From: an uncultured Succiniclasticum sp.
GTDB lineage: Bacteria; Bacillota; Negativicutes; Acidaminococcales; Acidaminococcaceae
NCBI GenBank assembly: GCA_900544275.1
Contig: UQUU01000002.1
Location: 186,001 to 250,000, forward strand
Direction: 5' to 3'
DNA length: 64,000 nt
Shown: one piece after another, positions 27,371 to 37,758 of the stretch
Layout of the letters: each line of letters begins with the position of its first letter
Position numbering within the stretch: the stretch's first letter is position 1
Notes under the pieces: model-generated
Told to the model about the DNA's origin: nothing
Databases searched by the model: none
The model's input: only the letters and a program-made list of their open reading frames with translations
Program-made: the position numbers and the translations under genes

Positions 27371-28621
27371 CTATTCTTCTTCCATCAATCCCATATACTC
27401 GAACAAGTGGAACAGAAAACTCAGTACAATTGCCACCAGTGTCGCCAACACCATCCCCTGGACGGCAATCGTGCCAAATGTAAGTTTCGCACCGGAAAGG
27501 CCCACTACCATAACCACCGCCGTCATCGTCAGGTTACGGGATTTGCTGTAGTCCACCTTCTGCTCCACCAAAAGCCGCAGACCGGAAGCGGCAATCACAC
27601 CGAACAACAACATGCAGACGCCACCCATCACTGGTACGGGAATACCGTGAATCAACTGGCTCAACTTACCGATAAAGGACAACAAAATAGCAAATACCGC
27701 AGCGCCGCCGATAACCCATACGCTATATACTTTGGTAATTGCCATCACGCCGATATTTTCGCCATACGTGGTATTGGGCGTTGCGCCAAAAAAGCCGGAC
27801 AACACATTGGAGCAACCATCCGCAAATAAAGAACGATCCAGGCCCGGATCTTTTAACAGATTCCGCCCGACAATATTACCTGTCACCATCAGGTGACCGA
27901 TATGTTCCGTCAGCACGACCAGAGAGGCCGGTGCAATAATTGCGATCGCATCCAGGTTAAAGGTAGGCGCGTAAAACTGCGGTATGGAAAACCAGGGCGC
28001 ATTAATGACCGGTGTCATATCTACCATCCCCAGAATAAACGCAAACACATAACCACAAATTACGCCAAACAATATGGGAATAATAGCCAGGAACCCTTTA
28101 AACGCTACGGAACCAATTACAGTGACAGCCAGAGTAAAAATGGAGACCAACACATTATTTATTTCTATTTTATCCCCTACCAGGCCGGCCATAGAAGCTG
28201 CCGTAGGCGCAAGTTCCAATCCGATGATGGCAATGATAGCACCCATTGCAGCCGGCGGGAAAATGAAATCGATCCACCGGGTGCCTAACCATTTTACAAT
28301 CAGGGAAAATAGAATAAAAAGAAGACCGAACACGATAAAGCCTGACTGGGCATCCGAATAGGGGTGCGTTGCCAGAATCAGAAGCACCGGAGAAATAAAG
28401 GCAAAGCTGGATCCCAGATAAGAAGGGATCTTGCCTTTGGTTAAGAATATGTACAGCAGTGTCCCAATACCATTCATAAACAAGCAGGTATTGGGGTTTA
28501 ATTTGAACAAAAAAGGCACCAATACCGTAGCGCCAAACATCGCAAATAAATGCTGCAGGCTCAGCGGGATATTCATAAGCAACGGGACTCGTTCTTCTAC
28601 CTGGATAACTTTACGCGACAT
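27371..28621 (-). CDS. uraA: Uracil permease (NCS2/UraA family)
   Basis: 416 residues and about 14 helices. Landmarks are NIPLSLQHLFAMFGATVLVPFL at the N-terminus, the LVVLTEHIGHL motif with the substrate Glu (helix 8), and the ATPNTTYGENIGVMAIT motif in helix 10. It imports uracil with a proton. An AGGAGG site precedes the ATG. I see no PyrR-type attenuator upstream. Confidence 0.92.
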   Translation of the reverse strand: MSRKVIQVEERVPLLMNIPLSLQHLFAMFGATVLVPFLFKLNPNTCLFMNGIGTLLYIFLTKGKIPSYLGSSFAFISPVLLILATHPYSDAQSGFIVFGLLFILFSLIVKWLGTRWIDFIFPPAAMGAIIAIIGLELAPTAASMAGLVGDKIEINNVLVSIFTLAVTVIGSVAFKGFLAIIPILFGVICGYVFAFILGMVDMTPVINAPWFSIPQFYAPTFNLDAIAIIAPASLVVLTEHIGHLMVTGNIVGRNLLKDPGLDRSLFADGCSNVLSGFFGATPNTTYGENIGVMAITKVYSVWVIGGAAVFAILLSFIGKLSQLIHGIPVPVMGGVCMLLFGVIAASGLRLLVEQKVDYSKSRNLTMTAVVMVVGLSGAKLTFGTIAVQGMVLATLVAIVLSFLFHLFEYMGLMEEE

Positions 28622-28775
28622 AATAGTTCCTCCTGTTTTCTGCGGCTTATATACTGTTTTATTTTAAATCTTTTCCTCATCTTATGCAACCGAAAAGCCA
28701 TATTTTCGTCACACACATTTCCCCCTCTTATGCTATAGTAATAGGCAGAAAGCATTACTTTCAAGGAGGCCCTTT

Positions 28776-29495
28776 ATGAAGAAAAAATTATTGTCTCTTC
28801 TCGTCACAGTCATTGCTCTGTTTACGTTGCTTTGCGGTACCGTTTCCGCCGAAGAACGCGACAGTATTTCCGTAAACGGACACGCCAGCGCCGAAGTTTC
28901 GCCCGACATGGCAACACTCTATGGAAGCCTTGAGAAAAGCGCTCCTACCGCAGAGGAAGCCAGAGAAAAACTGGCCCGGGAAATCAATGTTTTAAAACGC
29001 ACCTTATTGACACAGATGATAGCGGAAGCCGACATAAAAACGACGGGGTATTCCGTACAGCCCAATTATTCTTACGATACGAAAGGAATCGCCAAATTAG
29101 TCAACTATACAGCGCAGGCCGAATATCGGATTGCCGTAAAAAATTTGGACAACCTCTCTTCCGTCCTGGATAATTCCATTAAAGCCAATCTGAAGGTCAA
29201 CCAGGTGGAATATGGTTTAAAAAACCGCGCCCTTGTGGAGAATGGCCTGTTGGACGATGCTGTAGCCAATGCAAGGTCACAGGCAGCGGTTGTTGCCAGA
29301 GCCGGCGGACGTACGTTAGGTGCGCTGATACGGGCGGATTTAGGTACCGTGAATGGGGCAGAGCTGCGCCCGATTCCCTATATGCTGCGAGCAAAAAGCA
29401 ACGCCATGGGCGATTCAGACGGAACCCCTACACAACTGAATCCGGGCGTTCTGACGGTCAATGTAAATGTAGGATTGGTGTTCGCGCTGCAGTAA
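28776..29495 (+). CDS. SIMPL domain (DUF541) exported protein
   Basis: 239 residues with a signal peptide (cleavage near VSA-EE) and the SIMPL/DUF541 fold: ISVNGHASAEVSPDMATLYGSLE at the start, PNYSYD in the middle, and a closing VNVNVGLVFAL. Family members are periplasmic or surface proteins of unclear role, some linked to oxidative stress (E. coli YggE). It reads away from uraA, so their promoters share the 28622-28775 gap. Confidence 0.9.
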   Translation: MKKKLLSLLVTVIALFTLLCGTVSAEERDSISVNGHASAEVSPDMATLYGSLEKSAPTAEEAREKLAREINVLKRTLLTQMIAEADIKTTGYSVQPNYSYDTKGIAKLVNYTAQAEYRIAVKNLDNLSSVLDNSIKANLKVNQVEYGLKNRALVENGLLDDAVANARSQAAVVARAGGRTLGALIRADLGTVNGAELRPIPYMLRAKSNAMGDSDGTPTQLNPGVLTVNVNVGLVFALQ

Positions 29496-29615
29496 GTAAA
29501 GAAGCTGCTAAGCAAACCTTAAACAAAAAAGCAGCTGAGCAAGTAGTAAAAAGGTTAAGAAAGAAAATACGCAAGTAAGTATAAAAAGTAAGTAAAAATT
29601 TAAAAAGCAGTAAAA

Positions 29616-29641
29616 AAGCCTCGTCGCTATGGCGAGGCTTT
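29616..29641. terminator. Bidirectional hairpin between SIMPL gene and sepF
   Basis: AAGCCTCG / CGAGGCTT with a 9-base loop. It has TTTTTT on the minus side and only TTT on the plus side. Confidence 0.7.
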
Positions 29642-29674
29642 CACATAGCTTTACATGTACAAAGGCCATAGAAA

Positions 29675-29702
29675 AAAGCGACTGCCTCAAGACAGTCGCT
29701 TT
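29675..29702 (-). terminator. Terminator of sepF
   Basis: A perfect 10-bp stem (AAAGCGACTG / CAGTCGCTTT) with TTTTTTC beyond it on the minus strand, 10 bases past the sepF stop. Confidence 0.85.
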
Positions 29703-29712
29703 ACGTTTATTA

Positions 29713-30066
29713 TTATCTTCCCAACCAGGAATTTTTGCGGGGGGCCTGTTTATCCACCTCGACCCGTGAAGGCGTGTACATGAGGATCGTTTCGCTTACC
29801 TTGGAAACAGAAGCTCCGGCAATATAGGAAACACCCATCAAATAGTCAAAGATACGGGAACGGATCGAATCATCCACTGCGGAAAAATCGATCATCAGCG
29901 CGCACCCATCCAAAAGCTTGTCCGCGTAACCGACGGAATCTTCGTAAGCATGAGGCGTACGCACCAAAATATCAAGCTGACCCGGGCGCACAACATAAGG
30001 TCCATTATAGGTTTCCGGATTTTCTTCGCTGTTAAAAAATTTTAATGCCGTATTCTTTAAATCCAT
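29713..30066 (-). CDS. sepF: Cell division protein SepF
   Basis: 117 residues from the ATG at 30066, preceded by GGAGG at a normal distance; a GTG 15 bases further upstream overlaps that site. The SepF core is clear: GQLDILVRTPHAYEDSVGYADKLLDGCALMIDF, then R(I)FDYLMGVSYIAG. SepF anchors FtsZ rings to the membrane in Gram-positive lineages. The usual N-terminal amphipathic membrane-binding helix is short here (MDLKNTALKFFNS). It stands alone rather than in the usual ylm operon. Confidence 0.85.
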   Translation of the reverse strand: MDLKNTALKFFNSEENPETYNGPYVVRPGQLDILVRTPHAYEDSVGYADKLLDGCALMIDFSAVDDSIRSRIFDYLMGVSYIAGASVSKVSETILMYTPSRVEVDKQAPRKNSWLGR

Positions 30067-30205
30067 TTCCGATGCCTCCACACTTGTGTGATCCCATCTG
30101 CCTCATACTACAGGCGGAATACAAGCCTTTAATAGTACAAGGTTTCGACACAAAATGAAATTCTCCTCTTTTTTATATAAATATTTTTAAAAATATTTAT
30201 TTCTT

Positions 30206-32032
30206 TTATTTTTCGGCAGTTTTGGCACGGCTGCGTAGTCTGCCGCGCTCTACCCGGTCTAAGATCCGTTTGCGCATCCGAATATTCTTGGGCGTAACTT
30301 CGACCAGTTCATCATCATTGATATGCTCTAACGCCTGTTCCAGAGAGAAAGTGACCGGCGGAACCAGGCGGATTGCATCATCACTGCCGGAAGCACGCAT
30401 ATTGGAAACGTGTTTCTTTTTGCAGGGATTGACGTCCATATCGTCTTCCCGGGCGTTTTCGCCGATGATCTCGCCCTCGTAAACCGACTGCCCCGGCACA
30501 ATGTACATGATGCCCCGTCCCTGACAGTTACCAATGCCGTAAGCACAGGTCTCACCAGGCTCGAACGCTACCAAAGAACCCCGCGTCCGCCCCGGGATCG
30601 CGCCTTTGTAGTAATCATAACCGGCATATACATGATTCATTATACCATTCCCTTTAGTATTGGTCAAAAATTGATTGCGGAAACCAATCAGACCCCTGGC
30701 GGGAATCTTAAATTCCAGACGCATATACCCTGCCATCTCATGCATATTGATCAGTTCGGCCTTGCGGGTTCCCAGGTCTTCCATGACTACGCCCATGAAA
30801 TCCTGCGGCACGTCAATGGTCAGTGCCTCCATAGGTTCCAGAGTATGCCCGTCTGCATCCTTGCGCAGAATTACCTTGGGCTTGCCCACCTGCAGTTCAA
30901 ATCCTTCGCGGCGCATGGTCTCGATCAGGATGGACAGATGCAGTTCGCCGCGCCCCTTTACGATAAAGGTATCTGTGTTATCGGTTTCTTCCACCCGCAG
31001 CGCTACATTGGTCTGAATCTCTTTCATCAAACGGTCCCGCAGATGCCGGCTGGTTACATACTCCCCTTCTTTACCGGCAAAAGGACTGTCATTCACACAA
31101 AACTCCATGGATAAGGTTGGTTCATCGATTTTAATACCCGCCAGAGCTTCCGGCTCCTCAGGGTCGGCGATGGTGTCACCGATCTCCACATTGGAAAGAC
31201 CCATCAGCGCCACAATATCACCGGCCTGTACTTCCTGCATCTCCACACGTTTTAAGCCCTGATAACCGAAAAGGCGGCCAATTTTTTCATTGCTGATCTT
31301 GCCTTCGTGCAGCAGCGCAATCTGTTGTCCGTTTTTGATGGTACCGCGAACCACGCGTCCAATGACGATACGGCCCACATACGAATCGTAATCCAGTGTG
31401 TTGGCCAGCATTTGCAAGGGCTTATCCACCTCAACATCCGGTGCCGGTATAGTGTCCAGAATCACCTGAAACAGGGGTTCCAGATCTTCGCTGACATCAT
31501 CCATAGTCAATTTTGCAAAACCGGAACGGGCGGAGGCATAAACTACCGGGAAATCCAGCTGGTCGTCATCCGCTTCCAACTCAATAAAAAGATCCAGCAC
31601 TTCATCGACCACTTCCGAAGCGCGCTGATCCGGGCGATCAATTTTATTAATGACTACAATGGGCTTTAAATGCTTTTCCAACGCCTTGCGCAGGACATAC
31701 TTCGTCTGGGGCATGGGACCTTCGTAGGCGTCTACCAACAGCAACACACCATCAACCATGGTCAGCACGCGTTCCACTTCCCCGCCGAAATCCGCATGGC
31801 CGGGCGTGTCCAGAATATTGATCTTGGTGCCATTGTGCATCACTGCCGTATTTTTCGACAAAATGGTAATACCGCGTTCCCGTTCCAGGTCGTTAGAATC
31901 CATCACGCGTTCCGCCACCTTTTCATTGGCGCGGAAAATATGGCTCTGCTTCAACATAGCATCTACCAATGTGGTTTTGCCATGATCGACATGGGCGATG
32001 ATCGCAATGTTGCGAATATCATTTCTAATCAT
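30206..32032 (-). CDS. typA: Translational GTPase TypA/BipA
   Basis: 608 residues, full length. G1 AHVDHGKTTL, G3 DTPGHADFGGEV and G4 NKIDRP are in the first 140 residues, followed by domain II, EF-G-like domains III and V, and the BipA-specific C-terminus (NCQGRGIMYIVPGQSVYEGEIIGENARE). It binds 70S ribosomes and helps 50S assembly and stress growth. Transcribed alone with an AGAGGA site. Confidence 0.97.
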   Translation of the reverse strand: MIRNDIRNIAIIAHVDHGKTTLVDAMLKQSHIFRANEKVAERVMDSNDLERERGITILSKNTAVMHNGTKINILDTPGHADFGGEVERVLTMVDGVLLLVDAYEGPMPQTKYVLRKALEKHLKPIVVINKIDRPDQRASEVVDEVLDLFIELEADDDQLDFPVVYASARSGFAKLTMDDVSEDLEPLFQVILDTIPAPDVEVDKPLQMLANTLDYDSYVGRIVIGRVVRGTIKNGQQIALLHEGKISNEKIGRLFGYQGLKRVEMQEVQAGDIVALMGLSNVEIGDTIADPEEPEALAGIKIDEPTLSMEFCVNDSPFAGKEGEYVTSRHLRDRLMKEIQTNVALRVEETDNTDTFIVKGRGELHLSILIETMRREGFELQVGKPKVILRKDADGHTLEPMEALTIDVPQDFMGVVMEDLGTRKAELINMHEMAGYMRLEFKIPARGLIGFRNQFLTNTKGNGIMNHVYAGYDYYKGAIPGRTRGSLVAFEPGETCAYGIGNCQGRGIMYIVPGQSVYEGEIIGENAREDDMDVNPCKKKHVSNMRASGSDDAIRLVPPVTFSLEQALEHINDDELVEVTPKNIRMRKRILDRVERGRLRSRAKTAEK

Positions 32033-32157
32033 TATAACTGCTTCCTCTCTTGCATACCATATACCAAAACTAAAAGAATGAGGATGCTTATCAGAGCACC
32101 CCCACTATGACTTAAGTATTATATTCCTTTTATTTTTTACTGTCAACAAGAATCAGT

Positions 32158-33765
32158 TCAGATGCTGCCCAGCATATCGTCCATATAGCGGCGTACTTTT
32201 TCCAGTTTCTTGCGCATCTGTTCTGCCTTAGTGCTGTCACGGACGGCAATTTGTTCAATTTTACTCTTATATTGCAGATAATTACGTTCCACCATCGAAA
32301 GAGAATCTTGCAGATCCGCCACTTCCTGCACCGATTCGGTTTCCGGCGCCGGCTCAATAGTGTACTCACTGCCGGTAATCGCAACACTGTCGCCATACTT
32401 GGGAATGTAGGTCGCGGTCCCTAACTGCATTTGCAGCTCTTTGGCCAGAGAAAAAGCCCCCGTCATTTCGCCGTGGGTCACAAAAAAAATTTTGGGGTTT
32501 TGCGGCATTTGCTTATACCAGGCCAAAAGCTGTTCTTTATCCGCATGGGCAGAAAATCCACTCATATTAATGATTTCCGCCGCTACATTAATGGTTTCGC
32601 CCATAATCTTTACTTTCTTCGCCCCATCGATTAAATTGCGTCCCATGGATCCTTCCGCCTGGAACCCGACAAAGACAACCGAACATTCCGGCCGCCATAG
32701 GTTGTGCTTCAAATGGTGCAAGATACGGCCTGCGTCAGCCATGCCGCTGGCCGAAAGGACGATTTTTGATCCTTCCATAGAGTTGATCAGCTTTGACTCG
32801 TCAGCCGTGAGAGTAAAATGCACGTTTTTCATAGCAAACAGCTTTTCCCCCTGGAATTCCACCAAAGCGCGGGTTTCCTCGTCATATTCGTCCTTGCTCG
32901 CCAACGTGATTCCCGTAGCTTTTGTAGCCATGGGGCTGTCCACATAAATAGGCACATCCGGTATTTTACCTTCCTGGGTCAGCTTCTGAAAATAATAGAG
33001 TAAGACCTGCGTTCTTCCCACCGCAAACGCCGGAAAAATCACATTACCGCCCCGTTCCAGCGTCGTATTGATAATTTTAGCAAGTTCCGCTTCTTTATCA
33101 TAGGCTTTATGGATACGATCCCCATAGGTAGACTCTGTGATAATGAAATCCGCGCCGCACAAAATGGAAGGATCCTGCAAGATAGGCTGGTTCGGCTGTC
33201 CTACGTCGCCGGAAAAAATTAATGTGGTTTTTTCACCGTTTTCTTCTACCTCCAGACGAGCCACCGCACTGCCGATAATATGGCCTGCCACACGCAGGAT
33301 GGCCGTGACTCCGGGAATCACTTCAAAACGTTCTTCAAAATCATGCACATAAAAATTCTGCAAAGAAGTATAGGCGTCATCTACGGTGAATAACGGCACC
33401 ACTTGCGGTTTCCCTGCGCGCAGACCTTTGCGGTTGGCAATTTCCGCATCAGACTCCTGAATATGGGCGCTGTCAGGCAGCAGGATCGTACATAACTGCT
33501 GGGTAGATTTGGTACAGTGAATACGTCCCTTAAACCCTTCTTTTACCAATTTAGGAATCAGCCCGCTATGATCTATATGCGCATGAGTCAAAACCATTGC
33601 GTCAATTTCGCCCGGATGAAAAGCAAACGGACGCTCATTCAGTTCTTTAATGGCTCTGGAACCCTGGAACATACCGCAATCCACCAGCATTTTCTTGCCG
33701 CCGACTTCCAACATATAACAAGAACCCGTCACAGTACGGGCCGCACCTAAAAATGTAAGTCGCAT
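32158..33765 (-). CDS. MBL-fold/beta-CASP RNA-processing-type hydrolase
   Basis: 535 residues from the ATG at 33765 (GGAGGTAGGAAT site); an upstream ATG lacks a site. It carries metallo-beta-lactamase motifs (VLTHAHIDHSGLIP), then the beta-CASP insert (FPAFAVGRTQVLLYYFQ, ASGMADAGRILHHL, SGFSAHADKEQLL). These enzymes cut RNA as endo- or 5' exonucleases, related to the YsxJ/CPSF73-like branch. A C-terminal coiled-coil tail of about 80 residues is added. A nuclease role is inferred from family. Confidence 0.88.
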   Translation of the reverse strand: MRLTFLGAARTVTGSCYMLEVGGKKMLVDCGMFQGSRAIKELNERPFAFHPGEIDAMVLTHAHIDHSGLIPKLVKEGFKGRIHCTKSTQQLCTILLPDSAHIQESDAEIANRKGLRAGKPQVVPLFTVDDAYTSLQNFYVHDFEERFEVIPGVTAILRVAGHIIGSAVARLEVEENGEKTTLIFSGDVGQPNQPILQDPSILCGADFIITESTYGDRIHKAYDKEAELAKIINTTLERGGNVIFPAFAVGRTQVLLYYFQKLTQEGKIPDVPIYVDSPMATKATGITLASKDEYDEETRALVEFQGEKLFAMKNVHFTLTADESKLINSMEGSKIVLSASGMADAGRILHHLKHNLWRPECSVVFVGFQAEGSMGRNLIDGAKKVKIMGETINVAAEIINMSGFSAHADKEQLLAWYKQMPQNPKIFFVTHGEMTGAFSLAKELQMQLGTATYIPKYGDSVAITGSEYTIEPAPETESVQEVADLQDSLSMVERNYLQYKSKIEQIAVRDSTKAEQMRKKLEKVRRYMDDMLGSI

Positions 33766-33973
33766 ATTCCTACCTCCGAACTGTTTTTTTAATGGTTTTT
33801 GAACCATCTTTTAAAGAAACTTTTTTGCCTGTTTCGCTTGCCCAAACCATAATAACTTTGTTTTTAGCCGGTAGGGCAAGGCGATGATTGACTGCACTTG
33901 CTTTGACCATACTTACTTTGAACATACTTGCTTTGTTCCTAAAATACTATATCTAATTATAATTCTCTATTTT

Positions 33974-35332
33974 TTAGTGATTTCCTGCTTTTCTACCGAA
34001 AAATCTCTGAAAAATATTTGTCGCCCGGTCATTTTTCCTTTTACAGTTGCTGCAATAGCCGCAATCCGTTTCATTCGCTTCGCCGGATTCACCGAAGTAA
34101 TTCAGTATATATCGCCGTAAACAACCTGTGTAATGGCAATACTCCCACATCCGCAGCAACAATTCATCAGATCCCGACGCAGTGTTAAACGGATTTTTTC
34201 CCTCGTCTTTCCATACAGTAGCTAACGAACCCCCTTGCCCGTTTCTCCGCACGGCATCAAACGAACCCTTTCTCCTGCTTCTTTGCACAGCACCCTGCCT
34301 TCGCAGCAGGGCTTTTTGCGTTTGCATGTCTTCTTTACTGTAGAGCAAAAGGCAGTAGGCCGGTTCTCCGTTACGCCCGGCTCTGCCCGCTTCCTGAAAA
34401 TATTCCTCCAGACTCTGCGGCATATTATAGTGCAGAATGAAAGAAACATCGGCTTTATCAATGCCCATACCAAAGGCAGAAGTGGCAACCACGATCCGAA
34501 TTGCATCGTCCACAAAAGCCTGACGCGTATACGTCCGCTCTCCTGCCGTCAGACCGCCGTGATAACGCGCCGCCTCCAGTCCCCTTTCCCGCAGCATTTG
34601 CGTGACGCGTTCCACGCCTTTATGCGTTGCGCAATAAATAATTCCGCTTTGCCCCCGCAGTTTTTCCAAAGCATTCAGGATTGCCCGTTCTTTATTCGCC
34701 GGGGAAGCCTTCGCAAAGTAAAGGTTCGGCCGATTAAAGCCTTTGACCATAACAAAAGGCTCCTGTAACGCCAGATGCCGAGTCATATCTTGTCGTACCC
34801 GCATTGTCGCCGTTGCCGTAAAAGCCGCCAGCACAGGGCGGTGCGGCAGTTGGGCAACGAATTCTGCAATACGCAGATAAGAGGGCCTGAATTCGTGCCC
34901 CCATTGCGAGACACAATGTGCTTCATCGATGACCAGAAGCGGCGGCGGATTGCGTTGCGCAAAACGAAGAAATTCCGTGTTTTGCAGCCGCTCCGGTGCA
35001 AGATACAGCAGTTTATAGCCACCCTGCATCGCTTCATATAAAGTTTGGTAATAAAGATTTTTACTCATGCTGCTGTGCAGCGCTATGGCAGGGATGCCCT
35101 TTTGGCGAAGATGCGCAACCTGATCTTCCATAAGAGAAACCAATGGGGAAATCACATAGGTCATGCCCGCAAACATAAGCGCCGGTATCTGAAAACAGAT
35201 AGATTTACCGGCCCCGGTAGACAACACAGCCAGACAGTCCCGCCGACTTAAAATCGTATCGACGATTTGAGCCTGCCCCGGGCGGAACTCAGTAAAACCA
35301 AAACGCGACTGCAACACTTCTTCCTTTTGCAA
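33974..35332 (-). CDS. recQ: ATP-dependent DNA helicase, RecQ family (short form)
   Basis: Start taken at a TTG (35332) that has AAAGGAG 7 bases upstream; an ATG at 35359 would give a longer N-terminus but has no spaced site. Helicase motifs: FRPGQ, STGAGKS (Walker A), DEAHC, FTATA, and GMGIDKADV with QEAGRAGR. A C-terminal zinc site follows (CHYTGCLRRYILNYFGE...CGYCSNC). Winged-helix and HRDC domains are missing or very short, so it is a small RecQ-like protein involved in DNA repair. Confidence 0.85.
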   Translation of the reverse strand: MQKEEVLQSRFGFTEFRPGQAQIVDTILSRRDCLAVLSTGAGKSICFQIPALMFAGMTYVISPLVSLMEDQVAHLRQKGIPAIALHSSMSKNLYYQTLYEAMQGGYKLLYLAPERLQNTEFLRFAQRNPPPLLVIDEAHCVSQWGHEFRPSYLRIAEFVAQLPHRPVLAAFTATATMRVRQDMTRHLALQEPFVMVKGFNRPNLYFAKASPANKERAILNALEKLRGQSGIIYCATHKGVERVTQMLRERGLEAARYHGGLTAGERTYTRQAFVDDAIRIVVATSAFGMGIDKADVSFILHYNMPQSLEEYFQEAGRAGRNGEPAYCLLLYSKEDMQTQKALLRRQGAVQRSRRKGSFDAVRRNGQGGSLATVWKDEGKNPFNTASGSDELLLRMWEYCHYTGCLRRYILNYFGESGEANETDCGYCSNCKRKNDRATNIFQRFFGRKAGNH

Positions 35333-35574
35333 CAAAACGCTCCTTTCTGCCACAGGCATTCCTGCGCAACTGAAAATGCAATACAAAAAAAGACTAAGCC
35401 GAAGTCCACCGCGGGAGACACGTTTCCCTGCGAATGAAATTTCATGCTTAGTCTTACGCGCTTAATTCTTCTCTCTTTTTGTCTAACGCTCGTAACGCTT
35501 GTAACGCTGTTTTTATAGCTCTATCTTTTACACCGACAGCTTTTACAACGGTAGCTTTTACACCGATAGCTTCT

Positions 35575-35611
35575 ATCATTTTATCTCTTATAAGGAGAAA
35601 GATAAAATGAT
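35575..35611. repeat. Perfect 12-bp inverted repeat downstream of nth
   Basis: ATCATTTTATCT and AGATAAAATGAT are separated by 13 bases. It is AT-only in character and lacks a T-tract, so a classical terminator is doubtful. Nearby (35530-35570) short copies of TAGCTTTTACACCGA repeat. Confidence 0.55.
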
Positions 35612-35638
35612 CGTTTATCTAACCCATCTGCCCTGCTG

Positions 35639-36295
35639 TTACGCTTTTTCTGTCACCGGCGTCTTCCCGTTAAAGGGGCAAAGCTGCCGGCAGACACAGT
35701 CCCCGCATAACGGCTTGCGGGCCTTGCAGATCAGTCGGCCGTGCCAGATAAACCAATGGTGCGCCGCAGCCCATTTTTCTTTAGGAATCAGCTTTTGCAG
35801 ATCCAGTTCCGTCGCTTCCGGTGTTTTCGCTGCCGAAAGGCCCAAACGGTGGGAGGTACGGAAAACATGAGTGTCCACAGCAATCGCCGGTATCTTATAC
35901 ACAATACTGGCGATTACATTTGCCGTTTTTCGGCCTACCCCCGGCAGTTTCATCAGAGTAGGAATGTCGCGGGGGATCTCACCGCCAAATTCTTCCAGCA
36001 ACATATGACACATACCCAGGAGGTTTTTTGCTTTGGCATGATATAAACCGCAGTCCCGGATTTCATATTCCAGTTCTTCCTGAGTCAATGCGCCCATCTT
36101 TTCCGGCGTATTCAGTCGGGGGAAGATGCGGGCCGTGATTTTATTTACCCGTTCATCCGTACACTGAGCCGACATAATTACGGCGCAGAGTAATTCGAAC
36201 GGTGAATTATAATGCAGCGCTGTACCGATTCCCTGGTAGCGTTGCTCCAGCTCGGCAATGATCGCCTGCTTTTCTTTTTTACGCATTCCTTTCAT
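35639..36295 (-). CDS. nth: Endonuclease III
   Basis: 218 residues. The helix-hairpin-helix LPGVGRKTANVIAS with catalytic Lys and VDTHVFR with catalytic Asp are present. The 4Fe-4S site CX6CX2CX5C ends the protein (CKARKPLCGDCVCRQLC). It is a base-excision repair glycosylase/AP lyase removing oxidised pyrimidines. The start is either 36295 or the ATG three codons inward. Confidence 0.95.
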   Translation of the reverse strand: MKGMRKKEKQAIIAELEQRYQGIGTALHYNSPFELLCAVIMSAQCTDERVNKITARIFPRLNTPEKMGALTQEELEYEIRDCGLYHAKAKNLLGMCHMLLEEFGGEIPRDIPTLMKLPGVGRKTANVIASIVYKIPAIAVDTHVFRTSHRLGLSAAKTPEATELDLQKLIPKEKWAAAHHWFIWHGRLICKARKPLCGDCVCRQLCPFNGKTPVTEKA

Positions 36296-36376
36296 CCCTT
36301 TTGCTTCTATACATCCAAGTACACATGATTACACAATTTGCGTCTGTATCTATTTGCGCCTGTCTACACGGAATCG

Positions 36377-37741
36377 CTAATTTGTCAGGCTCCGAACCGG
36401 CGCCGGTATCCGTCCACCCCGGGCAATAAACGTATCCGCTTTAAACGCATTCACAGCCAGAACAGGCGCATGGCCCAACAAACCGCCAAATTCCACCTGT
36501 TCTCCCACGGTCTTGCCCGGTACCGGGATCAGACGTACGGCCGTCGTCTTGTTATTAATCATGCCGATCGCCGCTTCATCCGCGATAATGGCGGCCACTG
36601 TTTCTGCCGTAGTGTCGCCCGGTACGGCAATCATATCCAGGCCTACGGAACATACGCAGGTCATAGCTTCCAGTTTTTCCAACGAAAGGCTGCCCCGTTC
36701 CACCGCCGCGATCATGCCCGCATCTTCACTGACGGGAATAAAAGCGCCGGACAGGCCGCCCACATAGCTGGAAGCCATCAGGCCGCCCTTTTTCACCGCA
36801 TCGTTCAGCATTGCCAGCGTAGCCGTGGTGCCGGGTGCGCCGCAGCTTTCCAGACCGATCTCTTCCAAAATGTGAGCGACAGAATCACCCACCGCCGGCG
36901 TCGGTGCTAACGACAGGTCAATAATGCCGAACTGGGTATGCAGCCGCCGGGCCGCTTCCTGCGCCACCAATTGCCCCACCCGAGTGATCTTGAACGCGGT
37001 CCTTTTAATCACTTCCGCTACGGTACCGATATCCTTACCTTTAACGGCTTCCAGCGCATGTTTGACTACGCCGGGGCCGCTGACACCCACACTGACCACC
37101 GTCTCCGGCTCCGTCACACCGTGGAAAGCCCCTGCCATAAAGGGATTATCATTGACTGCATTACAAAATACAACCAGTTTCGCGCAGCCGATCGCATCCC
37201 GATCGGCAGTCAAGGCGGCGGTTCTCTTCACGACACGGCCCATTTCCGCCACAGCATCCATATTGATACCGGCTTTGGTAGAACCTACATTGACCGAAGA
37301 ACAAACAATATCAGTGCAGGCCAGCGCTTCAGGAATCGAGGCGATTAAATTGCGATCGCCCTTTGTATACCCTTTATCCACCAGCGCGCTGAAACCGCCG
37401 ATAAAGTTTACGCCTACCTGGTGCGCCGCCTTATCCAGCGCTTGAGCCAGAGGAACATAGTCGCTGCTGTCACAGCTTTCCCCGACCATAGAAATGGGCG
37501 TCACGGAAATACGTTTGTTGATAATGGGGACCCCCAAATCAGATTCGATTTCCTCGCCAACCGCTACCAGGTGTTCCGCATGTTTCGTAATTTTATCATA
37601 AATTTTAGCGGCACAGACTTTAATATCAGGGTGCCCGCAGTCACGCAGGCTGATCCCCATGGTAATGGTACGCACATCCAGATTATTCTGGGTGATCATC
37701 TGCGTTGTTTCTAATACATCGCTAATCGTCAAAACAGACAT
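36377..37741 (-). CDS. UPF0210/DUF711 family (PFL) protein
   Basis: 454 residues, full length for the family: DVRTITMGISLRDCGHPD at the start, GGFSALVDKGYTKGD, SSVNVGSTKAGINMDA and AFIPVSEDAGM. The family shares a fold with glycyl-radical enzymes (pyruvate formate-lyase) but its activity is unknown. It is always found next to an ACT-domain protein, as here (37759-38028, 17 bases upstream), which probably binds a small ligand and controls it. Confidence 0.93.
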   Translation of the reverse strand: MSVLTISDVLETTQMITQNNLDVRTITMGISLRDCGHPDIKVCAAKIYDKITKHAEHLVAVGEEIESDLGVPIINKRISVTPISMVGESCDSSDYVPLAQALDKAAHQVGVNFIGGFSALVDKGYTKGDRNLIASIPEALACTDIVCSSVNVGSTKAGINMDAVAEMGRVVKRTAALTADRDAIGCAKLVVFCNAVNDNPFMAGAFHGVTEPETVVSVGVSGPGVVKHALEAVKGKDIGTVAEVIKRTAFKITRVGQLVAQEAARRLHTQFGIIDLSLAPTPAVGDSVAHILEEIGLESCGAPGTTATLAMLNDAVKKGGLMASSYVGGLSGAFIPVSEDAGMIAAVERGSLSLEKLEAMTCVCSVGLDMIAVPGDTTAETVAAIIADEAAIGMINNKTTAVRLIPVPGKTVGEQVEFGGLLGHAPVLAVNAFKADTFIARGGRIPAPVRSLTN

Positions 37742-37758
37742 AGTATAAGCCTCCTGCT